DNA from: a virus
IMG/VR virus record: IMGVR_UViG_3300021138_000122
Location: 1 to 28,806 of that record
Length of the DNA: 28,806 nucleotides
Direction: 5' to 3' (one strand)
Part shown: in pieces, positions 7,503 through 14,867 of the stretch
Position numbering within the stretch: the first letter of the stretch is position 1
How the letters are laid out: each line of letters opens with the position of its first letter
The notes under the pieces: generated by a model
The model's database searches: none
Told to the model about the DNA's origin: nothing
The model's input: the letters and a program-made list of their open reading frames with translations, nothing else
Position numbers and translations under genes: made by a program

Positions 7503-8063
7503 ATGCACAATGTAATTTCTATACGCGGCAGTAACGGCGCAGGCAAGACTTGGGTTGCTAAGAGAGTGATGGAACACGCTGCTCAAGATTTTGTAAAAAT
7601 TGCTGAAGCTAGTAATGGCGTTCTGTTGAACGTGTTTACAACCTTCGTCGCGCTAGGCAAATACGACCGCCCCACGGGTGGATGTGACACGATTAAAACG
7701 CCTCAAATGGTCTGGGACGCAGTCGTTGAAGCTGCTGAATATACAAACGTGCTGTACGAGGGTGTAATCGTTGGAAACGTATATGAGCCTACAATCATTT
7801 TAAACGCACGTCTTAAAACGATAGGCGCTCGCCTTGTCCCTATCTGTCTTAGCACTCCGTTCGATCAATGCGTCGCTAACGTGAACGCTCGTCGCGCAGT
7901 TGAAGGTAAAGGTCCAATTGAAAAAACTGATAACATATTGACTAACGACAAGAAGAACATTTCATCCGCTAGAAAGCTACACGCTGCTGGTTTAGAGCCT
8001 CACTGGGTCAGCTCTAATGACGCCGTACCTATCGTTTTAAGGGAGCTCGGCTACAATGTTTGA
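7503..8063 (+). CDS. P-loop kinase, putative 5-hmdU DNA kinase (copy 2)
   Basis: A 186-residue paralogue of the preceding kinase. It has Walker A GSNGAGKT (9-16), followed by W where copy 1 has T, LGKYDRPTGGCD (51-62), YEG with E86, and a lid-like VNARRAVEGKGP. Sequence between motifs is strongly diverged, so the duplication is old or the genes were acquired separately. I prefer ATG 7503 over TTG 7494, because it places the first strand and P-loop exactly as in copy 1; neither start has a good Shine-Dalgarno site. It has its own promoter-like element. It could act on a different base or pathway step, or the two could form a heterodimer; both ideas are speculative. Confidence 0.7.
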   Translation: MHNVISIRGSNGAGKTWVAKRVMEHAAQDFVKIAEASNGVLLNVFTTFVALGKYDRPTGGCDTIKTPQMVWDAVVEAAEYTNVLYEGVIVGNVYEPTIILNARLKTIGARLVPICLSTPFDQCVANVNARRAVEGKGPIEKTDNILTNDKKNISSARKLHAAGLEPHWVSSNDAVPIVLRELGYNV

Positions 8064-8952
8064 TACTAAGACAGATATGATTCGTAAGCTGGCTTACTTT
8101 GTGAGCGAGCGTGAGAATATCCTATACAATAAAGTAGTCGACCCAAAGCAGAAAAAGCCTTGGACTGAGGATGAGATATTGAAAAAGTATCGCTTCTGCA
8201 ATATCCATCGTAGGGACGATCGTGTATCCGCTTGGATTGTGCAGAATATCATAATTCCATACAAAAACCATGAATGGCTCTGGATTATGCTCTGCATTGC
8301 GCGCTACATCAACTGGCCTCCTACAATTCAGGATATCATGGACAAGGGCGAGTGGCCAGTCGATTCATTCAGCGCTACGGCCTTCGGTGAGATTATTGAC
8401 AAGCGTATGAAGCGCGGCAAGAAAACTTGGACAGGGGCTTACCTAATTACTGGCAGAAATATACCAAAAGACATGGGAAAAGGGTATTTTATCGCTAAAA
8501 ACATGATAGAACCTCTATTTTCCAACGAAACTATACCCCATTACCTAACCCACACGATGCCTAAAGATCGGTCCATAGAGGAAGTTTTGACGCTTTTTAA
8601 GGGTGTTTATGGGTGGGGAACTTTTATGGCGGGACAGGCGGTAGCTGATATGACGTATTGTCACTTATTAGACTGCGCAAAAGACTTGTACACGTTCGCG
8701 CCCATCGGTCCTGGCTCTACAAGGGGCTTGAACCGTATTTACGGACGTGCTCTAGAACAGATAGCCCATCAGGACACTTTCAATGAAGAATTGATAGAAA
8801 CCCTAGAAACGGCCAAAGGCTGGGCTACAATAGATCTTAACACTCTTACATTACATGATTGGCAGAACTGCATGTGTGAGTTTGATAAGTATATCCGCGC
8901 CTCTAATGGAGGCCGTCCTCGCTCCAACTACACCCCTGAAACTTCATTTTAA
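8056..8952 (+). CDS. Helical base-modification protein (aGPT-pyrophosphorylase / HMUDK-helical-domain type)
   Basis: A 298-residue helical protein. Marks are KYRFCNIHRRDDRVSAWI (44-61), GWGTFM (186-191) with following QAVADMTY, GPGSTRGL (218-225), and CMCEFDKYIR from 272. The pattern 'RF.N..R.DDRV', 'G..FM..Q...D', 'GPG...GL', 'CE.DKY.R' fits the related phage families named alpha-glutamyl/putrescinyl-thymine pyrophosphorylase and 5-hmdU DNA kinase helical domain. These act in replacing the activated group on hydroxymethyl-uracil. I cannot tell the two apart by eye. It overlaps the upstream kinase by 8 bases. GGAG about 11 bases upstream supports the start. In other phages this domain can be fused to a kinase; here it stands alone. 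Confidence 0.7.
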   Translation: MFDTKTDMIRKLAYFVSERENILYNKVVDPKQKKPWTEDEILKKYRFCNIHRRDDRVSAWIVQNIIIPYKNHEWLWIMLCIARYINWPPTIQDIMDKGEWPVDSFSATAFGEIIDKRMKRGKKTWTGAYLITGRNIPKDMGKGYFIAKNMIEPLFSNETIPHYLTHTMPKDRSIEEVLTLFKGVYGWGTFMAGQAVADMTYCHLLDCAKDLYTFAPIGPGSTRGLNRIYGRALEQIAHQDTFNEELIETLETAKGWATIDLNTLTLHDWQNCMCEFDKYIRASNGGRPRSNYTPETSF

Positions 8953-8962
8953 GGACACCATT

Positions 8963-9949
8963 GTGATAGCTTATAACGTCAGAAATGTAAACCACGCCTT
9001 CCCTCTAGAAATCAACGGCATCAAAGCTGCTGGTAAACCTAGAAGCTCTAGAAACGGACCTGTGATCGAATTCAGCGAACCCGTAGCCACAACCTACGCA
9101 CGCCCCATGGAGCGCGTTCTTTTTAATGAGAAGCGTAACTGTAATCCTTTCTTTCATTGCATGGAAGGGCTATGGATTATCGGCGGTTATCGTGATGTTG
9201 AATTCTTGGACTATTTCAACTCACAAATGAAAAAATACAGCGATGACGGCGATACGTTTTACGGCGCGTACGGCTATCGTTTGAGGCACGGACAAGACTT
9301 TGATCAGCTTGAAAATGCGATCCAACTACTGAAGGCTAACCCTGACGACCGTCGCGTTGTTACAACGATGTGGGACGCGGTTAAAGACTTAGGTGAGAAC
9401 AAACTCGATCATCCCTGCAATACTCATATCTATTGGAAAGTTCGTGACGGTGAGCTATACATGACTGTTTGCTGCCGTTCAAATGATTTATTGTATGGAA
9501 AGCTAGGAGCTAACGTTGTACATTTCAGTATGCTTCAAGAATATATGGCAGCCCGATGTGGTTACAAGGTCGGTCCTTATACGCAAGTTTCTGACTCGCT
9601 ACACGTTTACACTGACCTAGAAGTCTGGGACAAAGTCAAAGACACTTCGTACTTACCCTTGGATTATTATGAGTCTGACTACGCTGAGCTAGCAGTGAAG
9701 CCTTATCCATTGATGGAAGACTGTGACCATAATGACTGGAAAAAAGACTTGGAAAGCTTCATGCTAGACCCTCAGGACGAGCATATCTATAAAACGGCGT
9801 TCTTTCAAGACGTCGCTCAGCCGATGGCTATGGTTTGGTGGCAGCATAAAAGAGCGCGGAACGGCTTGATCTACGTCGATAGTATCAAAGCATCAGACTG
9901 GCGCTCGGCGTGCAAAGCGTGGTTGACTCCAAAAGAGAATGATAAGTAA
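8963..9949 (+). CDS. Thymidylate synthase family protein, probable dUMP hydroxymethylase
   Basis: A 328-residue thymidylate-synthase fold enzyme. The nucleophilic cysteine is in HPCNTH (C152). The phosphate-binding RSND is at 172-175, followed by LGANVVHFSMLQEY, and the nucleotide-binding region continues as DSLHVYTDLE. An asparagine (N184) sits where TS enzymes select uracil, while dCMP hydroxymethylases have aspartate, which points to dUMP as substrate. Whether the product is dTMP or 5-hydroxymethyl-dUMP cannot be proved here; the hypermodification neighbours favour the latter. I use GTG 8963 with AAGGA seven bases upstream; the longer in-frame extension to 8855 lies inside the previous gene. 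The stop overlaps the polymerase start as TAATG. Confidence 0.82.
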   Translation: MIAYNVRNVNHAFPLEINGIKAAGKPRSSRNGPVIEFSEPVATTYARPMERVLFNEKRNCNPFFHCMEGLWIIGGYRDVEFLDYFNSQMKKYSDDGDTFYGAYGYRLRHGQDFDQLENAIQLLKANPDDRRVVTTMWDAVKDLGENKLDHPCNTHIYWKVRDGELYMTVCCRSNDLLYGKLGANVVHFSMLQEYMAARCGYKVGPYTQVSDSLHVYTDLEVWDKVKDTSYLPLDYYESDYAELAVKPYPLMEDCDHNDWKKDLESFMLDPQDEHIYKTAFFQDVAQPMAMVWWQHKRARNGLIYVDSIKASDWRSACKAWLTPKENDK

Positions 9950-11745
9950 TGGACACACTCGCTTTTGACTTTGAAACGTACTACGACCCCGCAGGATATT
10001 CGTTATCAAAGATGACCTCAACTGAGTACATTCGTGACTCTAGATTTCAGGCTATCTGTTGCTCGTTCAAGTTTAACGACCAGCCTACCCATCTAGCTTG
10101 GGGTGAGGATATCGGTAAGGCATTTAAGCACTACGGCACCAACGTACGCGCTATCTGTCACAATGCTCAGTTTGATTGCGCCATCGCGGCAACGCACTAC
10201 AAGTGGTTTCCTGATGAAATCACCGACACTTTAGGGCTGGCTCGTTCTCAGCTTCGGTTAAACTCGTACAGTCTTAATTCTGTCGCAAAACACCTAGGAT
10301 TTGGAGAAAAACTAGACGGTCTTTCAGTTTCCAAAGGCAAGCGCCTAGAAGAACTACAAGACTATGAACGTGACATTTTGGGCGAATACTGTATCCGTGA
10401 TATTGAGCTCACAAAACGAGTCTATGATTTACTGATACAGAAGTTTCCTAAATTTGAGTTTCTACTACTGCAATGGACAATCAAAGCCGTTACAACGCCT
10501 ATGCTGGCGGTCGATTACAAGATGCTAGACCAGTACGTTGTTGAGCTAGACGAGCGCCGTGAGCAGATGCTTAAGGATGCAGGCATAACGATTGAGGTCA
10601 TTATGTCGAATCCTAAGTTTGCTGAAGCGCTGAGAAATCTAGGTGTAGAACCTCCAATGAAGACTAGTCCTAGAACGGGTAAACCGACGTATGCTTTTTC
10701 TAAGCAGGACAAAGGTATTACTGATCTATTGAGCTATCCTGATGTAAAAGTTCAAGCGATAGTTACAGCTAGATTGAAGTTGAAGTCTACTATTGAACAA
10801 ACTAGAGCTGAAAGACTCAGCGCGATAGGTAAGACAGGCTTACTTCCAGTACCGTTGATATACTACGGTGCTCATACTGGACGGATGAGTGGAGGGGGCG
10901 GTATAAACTTACAGAACCTGACTCGCGGTTCAAAGCTACGCAAGGGCATAATCGCCCCTCCTGGAAAGGCGCTAGTCGTGGGTGATAGCTCACAGATTGA
11001 AGCTCGCGCTTTGGCCTACGTTGCTGGGCAACGTGACTTGATGCAGGTGTTTAGGGATGGACTAGACCCGTACTGCGATATGGCGTCTTTCATCTACGGT
11101 AGAACAATTACTAAGTCCGATGAAAATGAGCGCTGGCTAGGGAAAGTTACAGTGCTAGGCGCGGGGTATGGTATGTCCGCTAGAACGTTCTTTGAGTTTC
11201 TAAGGACGCAAGGTAAACCTCTAACGATGGATATGTGTGAGCGAGCGATTAACGCGTACAGAAAAAAGAATGATCAAATCGTTCAGTTCTGGGATACTTG
11301 TGACAAGTCATTACCGATGATGGTAGAAGGCTTGGAAAGACCTTTGAGCGCTGAAGTTCATGTGATGACGGGTAAGAACACGATCACGTTACCAACTGGT
11401 TTACCCTTATTCTACCCTGATTTAAGCTACAGCTCTAGTGAGAGGCGGTATAGCTACGCTGCTCGCGGTGAAGGGCGTTCAGGTATCTATGGCGGTCTAA
11501 TCACAGAGAATATCGTTCAAGCGCTGGCTAGGCATATCGTCATGGAGCAACTTCTCATTGTACATCAACGTTTCCCCGTCGCTTTAACTGTACATGATGA
11601 GTTGGTAGCCGTAGTTGATGAAAAGGACGCTGAAAAAGCGCGTGATTATATTGAAACCGTCATGTCAACTCCTCCTAAGTGGTGGGTTGATTTACCTGTA
11701 AAGGCTGAGGTCAAATTTGGAACTGTATATGGAGAAATCAAATGA
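9949..11745 (+). CDS. DNA polymerase, family A, with 3'-5' exonuclease
   Basis: The replicative polymerase of the phage, 598 residues. The N-terminal DnaQ-like exonuclease has FDFET with D7 and E9 and a later YCIRDIELTKRV segment containing the Exo III aspartate. The polymerase domain has TGRMSGGGGINLQNL, motif A GDSSQIEARA (D346), a motif B region RWLGKVTVLGAGYGM with K399, and motif C VHDE (548-551, D550). All catalytic carboxylates are present. The length is typical of compact phage enzymes lacking a 5' nuclease domain. If the thymine pool is replaced by 5-hmdU, this enzyme must accept the modified triphosphate. It is coupled by overlap to both neighbours. Confidence 0.95.
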   Translation: MDTLAFDFETYYDPAGYSLSKMTSTEYIRDSRFQAICCSFKFNDQPTHLAWGEDIGKAFKHYGTNVRAICHNAQFDCAIAATHYKWFPDEITDTLGLARSQLRLNSYSLNSVAKHLGFGEKLDGLSVSKGKRLEELQDYERDILGEYCIRDIELTKRVYDLLIQKFPKFEFLLLQWTIKAVTTPMLAVDYKMLDQYVVELDERREQMLKDAGITIEVIMSNPKFAEALRNLGVEPPMKTSPRTGKPTYAFSKQDKGITDLLSYPDVKVQAIVTARLKLKSTIEQTRAERLSAIGKTGLLPVPLIYYGAHTGRMSGGGGINLQNLTRGSKLRKGIIAPPGKALVVGDSSQIEARALAYVAGQRDLMQVFRDGLDPYCDMASFIYGRTITKSDENERWLGKVTVLGAGYGMSARTFFEFLRTQGKPLTMDMCERAINAYRKKNDQIVQFWDTCDKSLPMMVEGLERPLSAEVHVMTGKNTITLPTGLPLFYPDLSYSSSERRYSYAARGEGRSGIYGGLITENIVQALARHIVMEQLLIVHQRFPVALTVHDELVAVVDEKDAEKARDYIETVMSTPPKWWVDLPVKAEVKFGTVYGEIK

Positions 11746-12056
11746 ATGAAACTAGGATACCCACTGTGTGGCTTGTCAGTCACGACAGGCGACGGGATTA
11801 CTCTGCAGCTGACGCGTACGGCGAAGTTAGACACGTGTTTTCATCAATAGGTCGAGACTTTGATGCTAGTGCTGCTATCGCCCACGCGAGGCATGTCCTT
11901 CGTGATATGAACTCTGATGACTACATGGTCATGGCTGGCGACCCTGCATTGTGCGCTATCTGCGTGACTGTGGCAGCTGAGTTGCTTGGCACGTGTTTGC
12001 TTTTAAGATGGGATAAGAACAAGTTGTCCTACAGCAAGCTACGTTTAAATTTTTAA
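11742..12056 (+). CDS. Conserved small phage protein, unknown function
   Basis: This 104-residue protein contains VSHDRRRDYSAADAYGEVRHVF near its start, then DYMVMAGDPALCAICVTVAAELLG and a closing LLLRWDKNKLSYSKL. This arrangement is a recurrent hypothetical family next to phage polymerase and recombination genes. The GDP loop followed by a small hydrophobic helix suggests a compact alpha/beta fold. It starts in an ATGA overlap with the polymerase stop, so it is translated from the same message. No catalytic role can be assigned. Confidence 0.75.
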   Translation: MNETRIPTVWLVSHDRRRDYSAADAYGEVRHVFSSIGRDFDASAAIAHARHVLRDMNSDDYMVMAGDPALCAICVTVAAELLGTCLLLRWDKNKLSYSKLRLNF

Positions 12057-12081
12057 AATATTTTTAAAAAATTCCCCCGCG

Positions 12082-12109
12082 CCGTTAAATTTCAGGTTAT
12101 AATTAACGG
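12082..12109 (+). promoter_or_regulatory. Promoter/operator-like dyad before Sak4-like ATPase
   Basis: CCGTTAA (12082-12088) and TTAACGG (12103-12109) form a perfect 7-base inverted repeat. Within it lies GTTATAATTAA (12096-12106) with TATAAT 38 bases before ATG 12142. An A/T-tract region at 12043-12073 lies upstream and could act as an UP element. The motif shares GTTATAATT and TTAACG with the elements at 7467 and 15320. AAGGAGAA precedes the start codon. The 85-base gap holds nothing else that I can see. Confidence 0.5.
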
Positions 12110-12141
12110 ATAGCATAACTCAATAACCAAGGAGAACTTAA

Positions 12142-12882
12142 ATGAGTGATTGGCAAGAAGCGTTAATTAAGGGTAAGCAAGAACTGCCCCCTCGTGTTTG
12201 TATTTATGGAGGGCACGGCATTGGTAAAAGTACTCTAGCAAGTCTTTTTCCTCGTCCTATCTTCATTTCAACTGAAGACGGTTTAGCGTCCTTGGACGTC
12301 ACGTCTTTTCCCCGCGCTGAAACTATCTCAGACGTTGCTAGTAATATCAAAACATTGATTAAAGAAGAACATGACTTTAAGACCGTCGTTCTGGACACGG
12401 CTGATTGGTTAGTTGAGCCTTTGATCAGCGCTGATATTGAAAGCCGTCACGATGAGAAGGCGCTGGCTTACGGTAAGGGTCAAATGATGATTGCAGAAGC
12501 GTTCAGGGAAATCCTCAGCGGTTTCGATGCGCTACGCAAGCGTCGTGATATGAACGTTGTACTCCTAGCTCACGCTTCTGTGACTCGTTATGAGGATCCA
12601 CGTTCTGAACCCTACGATCGTTATCAACCTAAACTGCCTAATCGTTGTAATGCCATTCTTCAAGAATGGGTCGACGTGTTAGCGTTTGCTGGCTTCCGAG
12701 TGATTATCAAACAATCCGACTCGGGCTTCGGCAATAAGACTACGCGTGGAGTAACTACGGGTGAGCGCTTGCTACACCTCGTGGAAAACCCTGCGTACGT
12801 GGCGAAGAATCGCTACGCCTGTCCGGACACTATCCCAATGGTGTACGAAAAGCTCATCGAGAGCATTCCTGTTAAACTTTGA
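12142..12882 (+). CDS. RecA-like AAA ATPase, Sak4-type recombination protein
   Basis: A 246-residue P-loop ATPase of the phage Sak4/AAA_24 group, which assists single-strand annealing or strand exchange together with a phage SSB. Walker A is GGHGIGKS (23-30), followed by the family-typical FISTEDGL segment. Walker B is TVVLD with D85, then T86 and ADWL. The AKNRYACPDTIPM ending is also characteristic. AAGGAG precedes ATG 12142. It heads a new transcription unit behind the dyad promoter-like element. The DUF669 ssDNA-binding gene follows at once, the usual pairing. Confidence 0.88.
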   Translation: MSDWQEALIKGKQELPPRVCIYGGHGIGKSTLASLFPRPIFISTEDGLASLDVTSFPRAETISDVASNIKTLIKEEHDFKTVVLDTADWLVEPLISADIESRHDEKALAYGKGQMMIAEAFREILSGFDALRKRRDMNVVLLAHASVTRYEDPRSEPYDRYQPKLPNRCNAILQEWVDVLAFAGFRVIIKQSDSGFGNKTTRGVTTGERLLHLVENPAYVAKNRYACPDTIPMVYEKLIESIPVKL

Positions 12883-12896
12883 TTGGAGAATTTATA

Positions 12897-13412
12897 ATGG
12901 CTAACTTTGGTTTTAATTTGAGCGACGTTGACGCCGACGCTGGCGGTGGTGGTAACTACGAACCTATCCCCGATGGTGAATACCAGTTAATGTGTGAAGA
13001 GGCTGAGCAGCGTCAAACAAAAGCAGGTACGGGTTATTATATCCGCGCCAAATTTCGTGTCTTGGGTCCTTCGAACGCGAACCGCATTATTTTCATGAAC
13101 TTCAACACTCAGAATCCTAGCTCCAAAGCTGAGGAAATCGGGCGTCGTCAGTTGGCTGGCTGGGCTCGCGCTTGCGGTGTTCCTAACGCCTCTGACTCTG
13201 ATCAGTTGATCAATCGCGCTTTCAATGCAGACGTTGGTACTGAAAAGGGTAGCGGTGATTATGGTCCTCAAAATATCATCACAAACTTCAAAGCCCCAAA
13301 CGGAGCTTCAGCGCCTACACCTGCAAGAGCTTCCGCTCCTGCGGCTGCCTCCAGTCATGCTCCTACCCCCTCTAAAGCTACTGCTGGTAAAAAAGCGCCT
13401 TGGGACGATTGA
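12897..13412 (+). CDS. DUF669-type single-stranded DNA-binding protein
   Basis: A 171-residue protein beginning MANFGFNLSDVDAD. It has a beta-rich core (PIPDGEYQLMCEEAEQRQTKAGTGYYIRAKF in two strands, then RIIFMNFNTQNPSSKAEEIGR), a flexible alanine/proline/serine tail and an acidic APWDD end. This matches phage DUF669 proteins that act as SSB-like partners of Sak4 ATPases; an acidic tail on a disordered linker is a typical SSB protein-docking feature. I start at ATG 12897 behind TTGGAGAA instead of TTG 12879. The stop TGA abuts the TTG start of the next gene. Confidence 0.85.
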   Translation: MANFGFNLSDVDADAGGGGNYEPIPDGEYQLMCEEAEQRQTKAGTGYYIRAKFRVLGPSNANRIIFMNFNTQNPSSKAEEIGRRQLAGWARACGVPNASDSDQLINRAFNADVGTEKGSGDYGPQNIITNFKAPNGASAPTPARASAPAAASSHAPTPSKATAGKKAPWDD

Positions 13413-13619
13413 TTGGACTGCCCTCAGTGCAAGGCTTGGAGCGTAGTTAAAGATACCCGTTCGCGTGATTCTTATCTGTACAGACGTAGAGAGTGCGCGA
13501 ACGGTCATCTTTTTTCTACTCATGAAATTCACGTAATGAAAGAACCTAATGGCAGTAATACCAAAAGAAACAGAAGCCCTAGAAAACTTGATATACCAAG
13601 CGTACGAGAAAAAGAATAG
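13413..13619 (+). CDS. NrdR-like zinc-ribbon mini-protein
   Basis: A 68-residue protein with DCPQC at the start, then SVVKDTR, RRREC and NGHLFSTHEI. The CPxC, 'VKDTR', 'RRRExC' order copies the zinc-ribbon half of the NrdR repressor, but the ATP-cone half is absent and the last ligand pair is C-x3-H. It may bind DNA or protein through one zinc. The only plausible start is TTG 13413, directly abutting the preceding TGA, so translation likely depends on coupling. The last 71 bases overlap the exonuclease gene in another frame, and the protein tail is basic. Confidence 0.65.
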   Translation: MDCPQCKAWSVVKDTRSRDSYLYRRRECANGHLFSTHEIHVMKEPNGSNTKRNRSPRKLDIPSVREKE

Positions 13620-14385
13620 CAAGGCGTTAATGCTAACCCGTATCGGCGCGTCTGGTATCGGTGAGGAGTGCTTGAGGTCAATCTGGTATGACTGGCGAGG
13701 TTTTCATAACGATCAGCCAGAAGGCAGAATGCTGAGGTTGTTTAAGACAGGCTACATTCAAGAAGATCGCGTTATACAAGATCTAAAAGACGCTGGCCTA
13801 GAAGTGTGGGAGGTTGACCCTGAAACTGGTAAGCAGTGGACTTATACGGCAGCAAACGGACATTTTGTCTGTAAAACCGACGGGGCAGCTCGAGGAATAC
13901 CTAGCGCAGAAAAGACCCCGCACGTGATAGAAATCAAGACGTCTAATGTGAAAGGCTTCAAAGAGCTTCAATCAAAAGGCGTCAAGGAAGCGAAGCCTCA
14001 GCATTACTGGCAGATGCAGTCTGGTATGTGGCTTTCAGGGTTGACCCGAGCTTTGTATATCGCTGTATGTAAAGACGATGAAAAGTTTTACATAGAGCGT
14101 GTGCATAAAGATGAGTCAACGATAGAGGAAATAAAAAACAAACTAGCAAAACTGATCACTTCAACTATGCCTCCTATCCGTATCGCGGAAAGGGAGGGTG
14201 ATTGGCGTTGCAAATTTTGTGACGCTCAGGACGTGTGCTGGGGAAAAGCTGCTCCGCTTCAAAACTGTCGCTCTTGTCAGTATTCTGTTCCTTCCGATGA
14301 GGGGTCATGGTTTTGTGAGAAGTTCAATGAAACGCTAGAGTATGGCAAACAATTAAAAGGATGTGACTTATGGACGGCATTTTAA
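13549..14385 (+). CDS. Cas4-like PD-(D/E)XK exonuclease
   Basis: A 278-residue nuclease that likely resects DNA ends for phage recombination. Seen are GYIQE with E72, CKTDGAA with D111, IEIKT with E128 and K130, and a downstream YWQMQ helix, giving the full PD-(D/E)XK set. C41 near the N-terminus and a C-terminal cluster (CKFC...CW) resemble the iron-sulphur ligands of Cas4/AddB-type nucleases. A second cysteine group (CRSCQY...WFC...GC) could form an additional zinc site. It overlaps the zinc-ribbon gene by 71 bases and the resolvase by 16. No cas1/cas2 or repeats are near, so a CRISPR role is not implied. Confidence 0.85.
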   Translation: MAVIPKETEALENLIYQAYEKKNSKALMLTRIGASGIGEECLRSIWYDWRGFHNDQPEGRMLRLFKTGYIQEDRVIQDLKDAGLEVWEVDPETGKQWTYTAANGHFVCKTDGAARGIPSAEKTPHVIEIKTSNVKGFKELQSKGVKEAKPQHYWQMQSGMWLSGLTRALYIAVCKDDEKFYIERVHKDESTIEEIKNKLAKLITSTMPPIRIAEREGDWRCKFCDAQDVCWGKAAPLQNCRSCQYSVPSDEGSWFCEKFNETLEYGKQLKGCDLWTAF

Positions 14386-14867
14386 CTGCTTATATCGGCG
14401 TTGATCCTGGACTAAGTGGCGCTATCGCGGTGCTCTATGGCGATAAGGCCGAAGTCTATGATATTCCAACAATGAAGAAGGGTGACGGCGCGGTTAAGTA
14501 TGAAATCGACCCCAGCGGGATGCATCGTTTATTGCTTGTAGCGCTAGGTACTAAACTGCACGCAAAAGCAGCCCTAGAGCGGGTCAATTCGATGCCTGGA
14601 CAAGCTGCCTCGTCAACTTTCAGTTTGGGTGATTCTTTCGGAGTTTGTCGTTCAGTTTTGACACTCTCTAAGCTTCCATTGACCTATGTTACCCCTATGG
14701 CTTGGAAGAAGTATTTTAAGCTGACTCGGGAAAAAGAGGAAGCCCGAGCGCTGGCTATAAAACTCTATCCCGATGTAGAACTTCATTTGAAAAAACATAT
14801 TGATCGCGCTGAAGCGCTTTTGATCGCAACTTACCTAAAGGAAACTGATCATGCCAAAACTATTTGA
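14370..14867 (+). CDS. RuvC-like Holliday junction resolvase
   Basis: A 165-residue RNase H-fold endonuclease that would cut branched replication or recombination intermediates before packaging. It shows IGVDPGLSGAIAV with D12, AALERVN with E70, a middle PGQAASSTFSLGDSFG loop, TPMAWKKYF, and a closing HIDRAEALLIA with the last acidic pair. These are the four-carboxylate RuvC features of phage and mitochondrial-type resolvases. It overlaps both neighbours by about 16 bases in the recombination operon. Confidence 0.9.
   Translation: MDGILTAYIGVDPGLSGAIAVLYGDKAEVYDIPTMKKGDGAVKYEIDPSGMHRLLLVALGTKLHAKAALERVNSMPGQAASSTFSLGDSFGVCRSVLTLSKLPLTYVTPMAWKKYFKLTREKEEARALAIKLYPDVELHLKKHIDRAEALLIATYLKETDHAKTI

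Noticed and set aside
8855-8962. N-terminal extension of the thymidylate-synthase homologue
   Set aside because: The extension overlaps the upstream gene by about 100 bases and is not like TS N-termini. GTG 8963 has a good AAGGA site.
13549-14385. CRISPR-associated Cas4 locus
   Set aside because: No repeat-spacer array, cas1 or cas2 is seen. The gene sits with phage recombination genes, where Cas4-like nucleases are common.
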